A stretch of DNA of 64,000 nt. Origin: CAVRAW01 sp963716135. GTDB lineage: Bacteria; Planctomycetota; Planctomycetia; Pirellulales; JADZDJ01. The stretch covers positions 434,001-498,000 of the forward strand of contig OY970289.1 in assembly GCA_963716135.1 (NCBI GenBank), given 5' to 3'. The notes under the pieces were generated by a model. The model was given only the letters and a program-made list of their open reading frames with translations, was not told where the DNA came from and did no database searches. Position 1 is the stretch's first letter. The number at the start of each line of letters is the position of its first letter. Below are positions 17,057 to 26,941 of the stretch, in pieces. Made by a program: the position numbers and the translations under genes.

Positions 17057-17683
17057 TCAGCTTTTGTTTCCCGGCGAGCCGCCGGAAGTGCCCCACCGCT
17101 TCATGAGCCCCTGTTCGATACCGAGCTGATCGCAGATCCGTCCTACTACAAAGTCCACCAGATCGTCAATGGACTTTGGCCCGTGGTAGAAGCCCGGACT
17201 GGCCGGCAGCACGACTGCGCCGGCCTGGGTGGTTTTGCGCATGTTGTCGATCTGCGGCAATGATAGCGGCGTTTCGCGCGGCACGAGAACCAGCTTGCGG
17301 CGCTCTTTTAAATGCACTTCGGCGGCGCGGTGGATTAGGTTGCTGCCGATCGAGTGGGCGATGGCTCCCATCGTGCTGCCGGAGCAGGGGCAGACGACCA
17401 TGCCATCGGTGAGGAATGAGCCGCTGGCGATCGGCGCCATCAGATCTTGATAATGGAGGTAGCGGATTTCGCCGCGCCGGAGTTCGCCGCCGAGCAGCGT
17501 TGCGGGAGAGAATTTTTGCAGATCGACGTTGATTTGCAGTTCTTCCTGCAGCACCGCCTGGCCTGAGGGGCTGATCGTGAGATACACGGTACGGTCGTCG
17601 GCCAATAACACTTTGAGCAGCCGCACGCCGTAGGCCGCGCCGCTGGCGCCGGTGATCGCAAGGATTATTGGACGTCGCATCAT
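17057..17683 (-). CDS. ubiX: flavin prenyltransferase UbiX
   Basis: A 208-residue flavodoxin-like enzyme that makes prenylated FMN for UbiD-type decarboxylases. The N-terminus 'IILAITGASGAAYGVRLLKVL' is the FMN-binding signature, followed by 'ISPSGQAVLQEE', 'SGSFLTDGMVVCPCSGSTMGAIAHSIGSNLIHRA' and 'KLVLVPRETPLS', all hallmark UbiX blocks. In futalosine bacteria prFMN feeds a UbiD-like decarboxylase after prenylation, so its position between menG and mqnP makes functional sense. The UbiD partner itself is not in the window. Confidence 0.93.
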   Translation of the reverse strand: MMRRPIILAITGASGAAYGVRLLKVLLADDRTVYLTISPSGQAVLQEELQINVDLQKFSPATLLGGELRRGEIRYLHYQDLMAPIASGSFLTDGMVVCPCSGSTMGAIAHSIGSNLIHRAAEVHLKERRKLVLVPRETPLSLPQIDNMRKTTQAGAVVLPASPGFYHGPKSIDDLVDFVVGRICDQLGIEQGLMKRWGTSGGSPGNKS

Positions 17684-17690
17684 CGTTCAA

Positions 17691-17714
17691 CCGCGACCGA
17701 CGGGCGCGGGTTTA
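17691..17714. repeat. palindromic GCGACC-N3-G(G)TCGC element, copy 3
   Basis: CCGCGACCGACGGGCGCGGG followed by TTTATGA. It contributes the menG stop codon and fills the menG-ubiX gap. One arm is less conserved than in the other copies. Confidence 0.55.
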
Positions 17715-18431
17715 TGATTGTGGTTTGATTCCCACGTACAGCGTGGCGATTCCGCCGGTCATCGGCACGAATCGCACATCCTGTAAACCGGCTGCCGCGA
17801 TCCGAGCCGCCAGCGCTTCGCCGTCGGGAAATTCGTCGACGCTTTGCGGCAGGTAATTGTACGCGCCCGAGGGGCTCTGCGACACCGCCTGACCGACTTT
17901 CGGGAGCACGCGGCGGAAGAACCAGCGGTACAGGGACCGCATTGGCTGGCGGTGCGGCATCGAGAATTCCAGCACGGCGACGCGGCCTCCGGGGCGGCAA
18001 ACGCGAGTCATTTCGCGCAGCCCTTGGTCGGTGTCGGTGATGTTTCGCAGGCCGAAAGCGACGCACACAATTTGGAAATGATTATCGGGGAACGGCAGGC
18101 GCTGGGCGTCGGCTTCGATGAAGGTGAGGCGGCTGTTGTGCCCGGCGCGAACGGCTTTGGCGCGGCCGATGGCCAGCATTTCATGGCAGAAATCGGCGCC
18201 TACGATATGCGATTGCGGCGGCAGGCGGCTCGCATAGGCCAGCGCCAAATCACCGGTGCCGCTGCACAGGTCCAGGAGCGGTGCATCGCCCACCGGCGGC
18301 ACGCGGCGGATGGTTTGCCAGCGCCAATAGCGGTCGACACCGAAAGACAGCAGATGGTTGAGAAAATCGTAGCGCGGGGCGATCTCGCCGAACATCCGCC
18401 GCACTCGATTTTCGGATTTGTCGACGGGCAT
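17712..18431 (-). CDS. menG: demethylmenaquinone methyltransferase (UbiE/MenG)
   Basis: A 239-residue class-I SAM methyltransferase for the last step of menaquinone synthesis. The family N-terminus is 'VRRMFGEIAPRYDFLNHLLSFGVDRYWR', motif I 'LLDLCSGTGDLALA', then 'VGADFCHEMLAIGRAKA', 'ADAQRLPFPDNHFQIVCVAFGLRNI' and the UbiE C-terminal 'SPSGAYNYLPQSVDEFPDGEAL' and 'GGIATLYVG'. It is first in the cluster menG-ubiX-mqnP-mqnE, and the short gaps suggest an operon. Confidence 0.93.
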   Translation of the reverse strand: MPVDKSENRVRRMFGEIAPRYDFLNHLLSFGVDRYWRWQTIRRVPPVGDAPLLDLCSGTGDLALAYASRLPPQSHIVGADFCHEMLAIGRAKAVRAGHNSRLTFIEADAQRLPFPDNHFQIVCVAFGLRNITDTDQGLREMTRVCRPGGRVAVLEFSMPHRQPMRSLYRWFFRRVLPKVGQAVSQSPSGAYNYLPQSVDEFPDGEALAARIAAAGLQDVRFVPMTGGIATLYVGIKPQS

Positions 18432-18500
18432 GACGGAAAATGGGGAGCGCGGAGTGCGGAGTGCGGAGTGCGGAATGGGGAATGGCGAATCGCAGGCGTG
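18432..18500. repeat. CCGCACT heptamer-type tandem repeats before menG
   Basis: The plus strand shows GCGGAGTGCGGAGTGCGGAG and GGAATGGGGAATGG; in the menG sense they are CCGCACT and CCCCATT heptamers. They end at the menG start and resemble the short tandemly repeated heptamers known from cyanobacterial genomes. Confidence 0.7.
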
Positions 18501-18597
18501 CGAAAAATCGATTACAGCATAGCAGCGGTGGTGCTGAATGGGGAATGATTGGGCGGTGGCATTTCAGGGCGACAGCGAAAATCGTATGATCGGCGGC

Positions 18598-19359
18598 ATG
18601 GCCTCGTTATGTGTTCACTTTTTGCCCGCGCTCACCACGGCGGAGAAGCTTGCCGGCGGGGTGGTTGTGGTGATCGACGTGCTGCGGGCTTCGACCACGA
18701 TCGCCACTGCTTTGGCAGCCGGGGCGCGGGAGATCATTCCCTGTTTGGAAGTCGACGACGCGAAGCGGAAGGCGGCGGAGTTGAGAAATCAATCGGTTCT
18801 GCTCGGCGGCGAGCGCCATGGAAAGCCGATTCCTGGATTCAACCTGGGCAGCTCCCCGCGAGAATACACTTCGCAAACGGTTGGCGACCGAATGGTTGTT
18901 TTCACCAGCACCAACGGCACCAGGGCGATGCAACTTTGCACGGCCGCCCAGACTGTGTTCGTCGGAGCGTTTGTCACGCTTTCGGCAACGGTGCGGCGGA
19001 TTGCCGGCGGAGCGGCGATCCATTTGCTGTGCGCCGGCACCGAAGGCGAAATTACGCGGGAAGATGTGCTGTTTGCCGGAGCCGTGGTCGACGGGGTTTG
19101 CGCCTCGACGGAGGCGAAAATCGACATCAACGATCAGGCACGGATCGCTCGCGGCACATGGCGGCACATGATGGGAGAACTTGACGTGCACGATCCCGCG
19201 GCAATCGAGCGACTTGCCAAGAATCTTCGGCATACGCAGGGGGGCCATAATCTGATCGCGCTGGGCATGGAGCAGGATATTGCTGACGCGGCGCAAATAG
19301 ATCGCTATGATTTCGTGCCGGTGCTGGAGGTGAAGCAATGGCGAATTTTGAAAGCATGA
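18598..19359 (+). CDS. 2-phosphosulfolactate phosphatase family protein (ComB-like)
   Basis: A 253-residue ComB-fold protein. Start ATG 18598 gives MASLCVHFLPALTTAEKLAG. Signature blocks are 'VVVIDVLRASTTIATALAAGA', 'LLGGERHGKPIPGFNLGSSPREYT', 'TSTNGTRAM' and 'LLCAGTEGEITREDVLFAGAVV'. ComB hydrolyses (R)-2-phospho-3-sulfolactate in archaeal coenzyme M synthesis. In planctomycetes and other bacteria the family occurs without that pathway, and no comA or comC is near, so the substrate here is uncertain. Upstream ATGs (18538, 18586) lie in non-conserved sequence. Confidence 0.85.
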   Translation: MASLCVHFLPALTTAEKLAGGVVVVIDVLRASTTIATALAAGAREIIPCLEVDDAKRKAAELRNQSVLLGGERHGKPIPGFNLGSSPREYTSQTVGDRMVVFTSTNGTRAMQLCTAAQTVFVGAFVTLSATVRRIAGGAAIHLLCAGTEGEITREDVLFAGAVVDGVCASTEAKIDINDQARIARGTWRHMMGELDVHDPAAIERLAKNLRHTQGGHNLIALGMEQDIADAAQIDRYDFVPVLEVKQWRILKA

Positions 19360-19404
19360 ACCACTGACGCGCTCCGCTGCCGCGTCGCGGCTAAACTGCG
19401 CCGA

Positions 19405-19466
19405 GCAAGCTCGGCGGCTAAATAATTACGGATCACCGACCAATGACCACGGACAGCCGACATAAC
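19405..19466. repeat. degenerate repeats before glyS
   Basis: GAGCAAGCTCGGCGGCTAAATAA then GGATCACCGACCAATGACCA and CGGACAGCCGAC, imperfect GACCA/GACCG units up to the glyS start. Upstream at 19369-19395, CGCGCTCCGCTGC…CGTCGCGGCTA resembles 11228-11265. Confidence 0.45.
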
Positions 19467-20921
19467 ATGGACATGGAAAAACTGGTCTCGCTGTGCAAGC
19501 GGCGGGGCTTCATCTTTCAGTCGAGCGAAATTTACGGCGGGCTGAACGGCTTCTGGGATTATGGGCCGTTGGGTGTGGAGCTGAAGCGGAACATCAAGGA
19601 AACCTGGTGGCGCGACATGGTCACGGGGCACGACGATCTGGATGTGCCGCCGGGGGCGCCTGAGGCGTTCGAAATGGTTGGGCTTGAATGCTCGATCATC
19701 ATGCACCCGCAGGTTTGGAAATGCTCGGGGCACTTCGATCTGTTCGTGGACAAGATGGTCGATTGCCGCACCGAGGGGTGCAAAGGGCGATTCCGCGTCG
19801 ATCAAATTCCCTCCAGCGAATGTCCGCTGAAGCCGAGCAAGCATCCGGGCGAGTTCGAAAAATGCCAGCTCACGGCGCCGCGCGATTTTAATTTGATGTT
19901 CAAGACGATCATCGGGGCGCTGGGGGGCGAAGAGGACGCCGCGTATCTGCGCCCTGAAACGGCGCAGGGCATGTTTGTGAATTTCAAGAACGTGCTGGAC
20001 AGTTCGCGCGTGAAGATTCCGTTCGGCATCGCGCAGATGGGCAAAAGTTTTCGCAACGAGATCACGCCGCGCAATTTCACGTTCCGCAGCCGCGAGTTCG
20101 AGCAGATGGAGATGGAATTCTTTTGCCATCCCAGCCAATCGCAGGAGTGGTACAAATATTGGCGCGACCGGCGGATGAAGTGGTACACCGATTTGGGGCT
20201 GTCGAGCGAGCGGTTGCAATTGCGCGAGCACGGCAAAGACGAGTTGAGCCATTACTCCTGCGGGACGTCGGATATCGAATATGGTTTCCCGTTCCTGGCG
20301 GCGGGCGAGTATGGCGAACTGGAAGGGGTGGCGCATCGGGGCGATTTCGATTTGCGCAGCCACATGGAGGGGAAGCTCGATCCGAATACGCGGCCGCTAC
20401 AGTTGGAACTGGGCCCCGACGGCAAGCCGAAGTACAAGGGGAGCGGAAAAGATCTGCAGTATTTCGACGACGTGAAGAAGGAGCGTTATACGCCGCATGT
20501 GATCGAACCGGCGGCCGGCGCCGACCGCGCCACGTTGGCGTTCTTGTGCGAAGCCTATACGGAGGATCAAGCGCCGGATGAAAAAGGGCAGATGCAAACT
20601 CGCGTGGTGATGAAATTCCATCCCAAGCTGGCGCCGATCAAGGCGGCGGTGTTTCCGCTGGTAAAAAAAGACGGGATGCCGGAGTTGGCTCAGGAAATTT
20701 ACCGCGCGCTGAAAAAGGAAATGAACGTTTACTACGACGAGAAAAGCGCCATCGGCCGCCGCTACCGACGCCAGGACGAAGCGGGCACGCCGTTCTGCAT
20801 TACCGTCGATGGGCAATCGCTGCAGGATAAGACGGTCACTGTGCGGGATCGCGATTCGCTTGAGCAAACGCGTGTGAAAGTGGACGACGTGGTCGAAGAA
20901 ATTCGCAAGCGCATCGCGTAA
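19467..20921 (+). CDS. glyS: glycyl-tRNA synthetase (class II, homodimeric)
   Basis: A 484-residue glycine-tRNA ligase. I begin at ATG 19467 (MDMEKLVSLCKRRGFIFQSS), since the in-frame ATG at 19443 lies in repeat sequence. Family blocks include 'EIYGGLNGFWDYGPLGVELKRN', 'YLRPETAQGMFVNFKNVL', 'PFGIAQMGKSFRNEITPRNFTFRSREFEQMEMEFF', 'EYGELEGVAHRGDFDL' and 'HVIEPAAGADRATLAFL'. Motif 2 arginine is in FRNEI. The C-terminal anticodon domain runs 'LAPIKAAVFPLVKKDGMPELA' to 'GTPFCITVDGQSLQDKTVTVRDRDS'. Zinc ligands are suggested by C in 'DCRTEGCKG'. This is the alpha2 type, not glyQS. Confidence 0.97.
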   Translation: MDMEKLVSLCKRRGFIFQSSEIYGGLNGFWDYGPLGVELKRNIKETWWRDMVTGHDDLDVPPGAPEAFEMVGLECSIIMHPQVWKCSGHFDLFVDKMVDCRTEGCKGRFRVDQIPSSECPLKPSKHPGEFEKCQLTAPRDFNLMFKTIIGALGGEEDAAYLRPETAQGMFVNFKNVLDSSRVKIPFGIAQMGKSFRNEITPRNFTFRSREFEQMEMEFFCHPSQSQEWYKYWRDRRMKWYTDLGLSSERLQLREHGKDELSHYSCGTSDIEYGFPFLAAGEYGELEGVAHRGDFDLRSHMEGKLDPNTRPLQLELGPDGKPKYKGSGKDLQYFDDVKKERYTPHVIEPAAGADRATLAFLCEAYTEDQAPDEKGQMQTRVVMKFHPKLAPIKAAVFPLVKKDGMPELAQEIYRALKKEMNVYYDEKSAIGRRYRRQDEAGTPFCITVDGQSLQDKTVTVRDRDSLEQTRVKVDDVVEEIRKRIA

Positions 20922-20925
20922 GAAG

Positions 20926-21012
20926 AATGACTAAATGTCTAAATGACTGAATGACTGAATGTCGGGCAAATGTGTATCATTTAGTCATTCAGACCTTCAG
21001 GCATTCAACATC
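20926..21012. repeat. ACTGAATG-type tandem repeats with an inverted copy
   Basis: GACTAAATGTCTAAATGACT and GAATGACTGAATG on the left, and CATTTAGTCATTCAGACC with GGCATTCAACA on the right, can pair as an imperfect hairpin between glyS and the next gene. Confidence 0.65.
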
Positions 21013-21013
21013 T

Positions 21014-21835
21014 ATGGTTCCCGCCCTCAGCCAAGTTTGCACGCTACATGCGCCGTTTGACAAGGATATTGAAGATTTTGCGGCGGGGCACTGCGGCGCG
21101 ATCGAAGTTTGGCTGGGCAAGTTGGAAACTTATCTCCAATCGCACAGCGTGGACGACGTGCGGCGATTGCTGGAAAAGCACCAGGTGGCCGTGCCGGTGG
21201 GGAGCTATCAGGGCGGGCTCTTGGTTTCGCAGGGAGATGCGCGGCGCGAGCATTGGAACCATTTCGCCAAGCGGCTCCAGTTGTGCCAGGCGCTGGGAAT
21301 CAAAACATTGGTTGTCGCCGGCGACGTGCAGGGGCCGCTGGGGCAGCAGGATTTCGATCGGCTGAGGGTGTCGCTTGACCAGGCGGCCCAACAGGCCGGC
21401 GGGCATGGCGTGCGGCTGGCGCTGGAATTTCAAGCCAAGGCGACGTATCCGAACAACCTGCAATCGGCGGCGGCGCTGGCAGAGGAAGTCGGCGGAGCGC
21501 AACTGGGCTTGTGCCTCGACGTGTTCCATTTTTTCACCGGCTCGAGCAAGGAGAGCGACCTGGCGTATCTGAGCGCCGATAATTTGTTTCATGTGCAGTT
21601 GTGCGATCTGGCCGGCCACCCGCGAGAATTTGCCACCGACGCCGATCGTGTGCTGCCTGGGGACGGAGATTTTCCGTTGGGGCCGATTGTGAATCGGTTG
21701 CGCGAGATTGGTTACGCCGGCTGCGTGTCGGTGGAATTGATGAATCCGGCGATTTGGCAGATTCCGCCGCGCAATTTCGGAGAGGTGGGAATTACCGCGC
21801 TGCGCAAGGTGCTCGGGATGGCGAGCATGGCGTGA
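21014..21835 (+). CDS. sugar phosphate isomerase/epimerase (xylose-isomerase-like TIM barrel)
   Basis: A 273-residue AP-endonuclease-2/xylose-isomerase-like TIM barrel. Start ATG 21014 (MVPALSQVCTLHAPFDKDIE). Metal-binding positions are plausible at E in 'LALEFQ', D and H in 'LCLDVFHFF', H in 'NLFHVQLCDL' and E in 'CVSVELMNPAIW'. 'RVLPGDGDFPLGPIVNRLREIGYAG' is the classic C-terminal block of this family. Specific sugar unknown. It follows glyS in the same direction, with the repeat spacer between them. Confidence 0.85.
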   Translation: MVPALSQVCTLHAPFDKDIEDFAAGHCGAIEVWLGKLETYLQSHSVDDVRRLLEKHQVAVPVGSYQGGLLVSQGDARREHWNHFAKRLQLCQALGIKTLVVAGDVQGPLGQQDFDRLRVSLDQAAQQAGGHGVRLALEFQAKATYPNNLQSAAALAEEVGGAQLGLCLDVFHFFTGSSKESDLAYLSADNLFHVQLCDLAGHPREFATDADRVLPGDGDFPLGPIVNRLREIGYAGCVSVELMNPAIWQIPPRNFGEVGITALRKVLGMASMA

Positions 21836-21876
21836 AAACAGACAGGGAGACATCAGAAAGGAGACCAGGAGACTGG
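21836..21876. repeat. GGAGAC-type degenerate repeats between convergent genes
   Basis: CAGACAGGGAGACATCAGAA then AGGAGACCAGGAGACTGG, imperfect GGAGAC units filling the gap between two convergent genes. Confidence 0.5.
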
Positions 21877-21878
21877 TT

Positions 21879-22670
21879 CTAGCGCTGGGCCATTTTGACG
21901 GCCAAGAGGTCGAGTTGGCCTTTGAGATCGGCCAATAGCAGTTGCGGATTGGCGCCGGCGGCCATGTGGGCGTAGAAGGATTGGGCAGGGCCGCTGTGAG
22001 TGCTGCGCAAAAGATTCGTGGCGTGATCGATTTCCTGCAGGCGGTGGTCGACATCGTCGAGCGTGTCGGCCGTGTGGCGATTGGCTTGCCACAGCGAATC
22101 GAGTTGCAGCACCAAGCCCAAGAGCAGGCCGAATTGTCCGGCCAGAGCCATGGGCATTCCGAGATTCCATAATTCGTTGCGGCCGGCCAAGAGCGACCAG
22201 CCCAAGAGCATTCCGCCGCACACAAAGGCCATCAGTCCCAGCGACAGAATCAGCCAGGCTACCATCGAGTGGCGACGGCGCTGAGCGGTTGCCGTAGTCT
22301 GCGTGGAACGCAGTTGCGATTGCATCGCCGCTGAGGCATTCAACATTGCGGCGCCGAGGGGCTGGGCGATTTCGTCCTCCGGCAATGCATTGGATTTTTT
22401 TCCGTAGCGGCTTTGCAAACGGCGGAATTCTTCGTCCAAGAGCCAATCCTCGCCGCGGATATCCGGCGGATCCGCGAGTGCGGTGGATGCTTCGGGGGGC
22501 GCGCCGTCGAGTTCCAGTCCCCACTCCGACATTTCTGAAATGGCTTCGGGGCTGGTGGTTGCCAGGTCGCCAAGTTCGGCGGGGCGGCCGCAACGCGCGC
22601 AGCATGCCATGTCATCGCCGGAGGCGATCACGGGCACATCTTGTTGACAGTTGGAGCACCACATGGGCAT
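21879..22670 (-). CDS. zinc-ribbon membrane protein of unknown function
   Basis: 263 residues. The N-terminus has a two-CxxC zinc ribbon (C5-x2-C8 … C23-C24-x2-C27). A polar linker follows, then two transmembrane helices (about 135-160 and 170-190), then a C-terminal helix rich in hydrophobic heptads ('TLDDVDHRLQEIDHATNLLRS' to 'LLADLKGQLDLLAVKMAQR'), likely a coiled coil. The layout suggests a membrane scaffold or sensor, but I do not recognise the family. The second ATG at 22664 is an equally possible start. Confidence 0.65.
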   Translation of the reverse strand: MPMWCSNCQQDVPVIASGDDMACCARCGRPAELGDLATTSPEAISEMSEWGLELDGAPPEASTALADPPDIRGEDWLLDEEFRRLQSRYGKKSNALPEDEIAQPLGAAMLNASAAMQSQLRSTQTTATAQRRRHSMVAWLILSLGLMAFVCGGMLLGWSLLAGRNELWNLGMPMALAGQFGLLLGLVLQLDSLWQANRHTADTLDDVDHRLQEIDHATNLLRSTHSGPAQSFYAHMAAGANPQLLLADLKGQLDLLAVKMAQR

Positions 22671-22865
22671 GGCAAAGTTGAGTTTTCAATAGCGTGGCCT
22701 GCGCGAGACTTCGCCGCGCTCATAAGAATCGGCCGTTGGCGCGGCAAACTGTAGCGGTTCCACAAAATCTGCCGGTCACAGAGGGATTAGGGCGCGCGGC
22801 GGCAAAACAGGAAAAGAGGGGAACAGTGCTAGCGTGAAAATGCCGGATGAGGTCCGACATCGATA
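22671..22865. other. intergenic stretch, nothing recognised
   Basis: About 195 bases between two minus-strand genes. It would contain the promoter of the zinc-ribbon gene. No repeat or clear hairpin seen. Confidence 0.4.
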
Positions 22866-23851
22866 CTAGCGCATTGCGGCGCGCAGAGCGTCGAGGACTT
22901 TCTTTTCCGCCTCGGCCAGAGGGCCTTTGACGAAGGCGCCGGCCGCCGCTTTGTGGCCGCCGCCGCCGAATTGCTCGGCGATTTTGCTGCAATCGACCTG
23001 ACAGCGGCTGCGGAAACTGACTTTCGTATCGCCGCCAGGTTGCTCGACGATGATGACCGCGACCTGCGTGCCCCGAACATTGAGCGTGAAATTGATCACG
23101 TCTTCGGTGTCCGGGGGCAGGGCGCCGGTGGCTTTGAAATCGTCCTGCGCCACGGAGGTGAAAATCAAGCGGCCGTCCAATTCGGTTTTGGCGCGGGCCA
23201 GCACGCGGCCGATCAGATTCAGCCGCGCGAGCGTGTCTTGCTCGTATAGCGCGTTGTATATCTCATTGGGGTGGGCGCCGCGGTCGACCAGCGCGCCGGC
23301 GGCACGATAGGTATCGCCGGTGGTCGAGGCGAAACGATACCAACCGGTGTCGGTGGCGATGGCGGCGAACAGCGGCGTGGCGATTTCCTGCGTGAGCTTG
23401 ACGCCCAGTTGCTGAGCGGCTTGCAGCACCAGCCGGCCGGTGGCTTCGGCCTGGACATCCTTGAATTGCTCGGCGCCCAGATCGTCGCTGCTGACGTGGT
23501 GATCGAGCACGATCTTCTGGGCCTTGCTTGATTTTACGACATCCGACATCGGGCCCAATTGCGCCAGGCGCTGGTGTCGAGCACCATCAGCAAATCGACG
23601 TCGGCCAGCTCGGCGGGCTGCACATCGACGTTGATCGCTTTGATTCGCTTTTGTGGATCGATGAATTGATAATTCGGCGGGGTCGGCTGGCCGTTGACGA
23701 TGCGCACCTTTTTGCCGAGCGCGTCCAGAATTCCGGCCATGCCCAGTTCGCTGCCCAGGGCGTCGCAGTCGGGGCGAATGTGGCTGACGAGGAGGAACCG
23801 CTCGCGCGATTTTACGATTTCGACAAAGCGCGGCCAGTTGATGCTCATCAA
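22866..23851 (-). CDS. DHH-family phosphoesterase, NrnA-like (frame break)
   Basis: A DHH/DHHA1 phosphodiesterase of about 328 aa, the type that degrades nano-RNA and pAp/cyclic-dinucleotide products. Motif I is 'SHIRPDCDALGSELG', motif II 'LMVLDTSAW', motif III 'KIVLDHHVSSDDLG', followed by 'TDTGWYRFASTT'. The DHHA1 substrate motif is 'EQFGGGGHKAAAGAFV'. The first about 100 residues are in a different frame; adding one G to the GG near 23564 (TGG-GCG-CAA) gives SAWAQLGPMSDVVKSS. Motifs flank the break intact, so the real gene is presumably functional. Confidence 0.9.
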
Positions 23852-23885
23852 GAGGGTTCAGGGTTCGGGGTTCAGGCTCAACGGT
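23852..23885. repeat. TGAACCC heptamer-type repeats before the DHH gene
   Basis: The minus strand reads GAGCCTGAACCCCGAACCCT then GAACCCTCTTG: four imperfect GAACCC units directly before the start codon. Confidence 0.65.
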
Positions 23886-23907
23886 TAAGAGCGGCTTCGC
23901 GGGCAGG

Positions 23908-24836
23908 TTATTCGTGGCGTTGAAACACTTCTTCAGTCAGGGACACGTCGCGGGACAATTGCGCTTTCAACTTTTCCACGTTATCGAATCGCTCAATGTC
24001 GCGCAGGCGAGCGAGGAAGTCAACCTCTAATGGCTGGCCGTACAGCGAACCATGAAAGCCAATCAAGTGTACCTCGACCTTGCGCGTTTGATCGGCAAAA
24101 GTGGGATTGGGGCCGACGCTGATGGCCGCCGGCCAAATGGCGCCCGCCGCCTGACTGCGCCCGGCGTACACTCCTTCACTGGGCAACAGCGTATCGATGG
24201 CATCGACGTTGGCGGTGGGGAAGCCGAGTTTGATGCCCCGCGCCGCGCCGTGGCGCACCATGCCGCGGATGCCGTAGGGGTGCGTGAGCATTCGGTTGGC
24301 TTCATCAATTTGGCCCTGGGCGATCAATTGCCGCACGCGCGAACTGGAGACGGGCTGGCCATCGACAATCACAGGTTCGACAACTTCCAGCGAAATGGCG
24401 GCTGCGTCGCACAGCTTTCGCAGCACCTCGACGTTGCCGGCCCGATCGTGGCCGAAGAAAAAACTGCGGCCTTCGACCATCGCCTGGGCCTGGAGCGCGT
24501 TGCGCACGATGCGCTGGAAGAACTCGTCCGGCGTAAGCCTGAGCAGCGTTTCGTCGGTCGGATAGGCGATGGTGGTATCGACGCCCAGTTCAGCCAGCAA
24601 TTCCGCTTTGCGATCGGTCCACGTCAAAGGGGGCGGCGCTTCTTTGGGCGCAGCAGCCGCACGGGATGCGGATCGAACGTGAACACGATGGCCGGGCCGC
24701 CTACGCTGCGCGCTTTGGCCAACAGTCGCTTAACGATCTGCGCGTGCCCCACGTGCACGCCGTCGAAGTTGCCGATCGCCACGGCGCCGCGGCGAATCGT
24801 TTCAGGCAAAGCTTCCAGATCGCGAAGTAATTTCAA
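23908..24836 (-). CDS. ribF: bifunctional riboflavin kinase / FMN adenylyltransferase (frame break)
   Basis: Converts riboflavin to FMN and FAD. The FMN-AT domain has 'AIGNFDGVHVGHAQIVKRLL' (HxGH-like nucleotidyltransferase motif), 'VFTFDPHPVRLLRP', 'GRSFFFGHDRAGNV' and 'SSSRVRQLIAQGQIDEANRML'. The kinase domain has 'RGIKLGFPTANVD' (PTAN motif), 'GVYAG' and 'VEVHLIGFHGSLYGQPLEVDFLARLRD'. The first 67 or so residues are out of frame with the rest. Adding one A to AAA near 24643 gives LRPKEAPPPLTWTDRKAELL. Corrected length about 310 aa, normal for RibF. Confidence 0.93.
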
Positions 24837-25003
24837 AATCTTGCCCGGAAAAAGTGATTAGGGTTGGAGCGGATCGCAAATTATTGGATGTTTGGCCCGT
24901 ATGTTCAACTGACGGCGTCGTGGAACGCGCAGGTGTGCTATTGTAGAATAAGCAGCAATCGCCGGTTATTACCGCTTTTCTTTGGAAATCGTCGGCTTCG
25001 GCC

Positions 25004-26728
<1,725 letters not shown>

Positions 26729-26941
26729 GCCCGTGTGACCCGCTGGATCGGATCGCACCATCTCCGGCGGCGAAATAATCGCGCCGCTTACCCCCCCTCC
26801 TTGCTTGACGGACACCTTGCAGCAACTAAGAATGTTTTTGGCTGGAATTTGTGGGAGAGCCAAACGCACGTTTGGATCGATTCCGGTTCTCAAGATACTC
26901 GGCATGCTCTAACACATCGCTTTCGGCTCGGGCTTGCCTGT

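Noticed and set aside
18432..18500. CRISPR array
   Set aside because: Units are 7-8 nt and contiguous, with no spacers; no cas genes in the window.
18598..19359. Evidence for a coenzyme M pathway
   Set aside because: Only the ComB-like phosphatase is present; the family is common in bacteria without coenzyme M and no partner genes are nearby.
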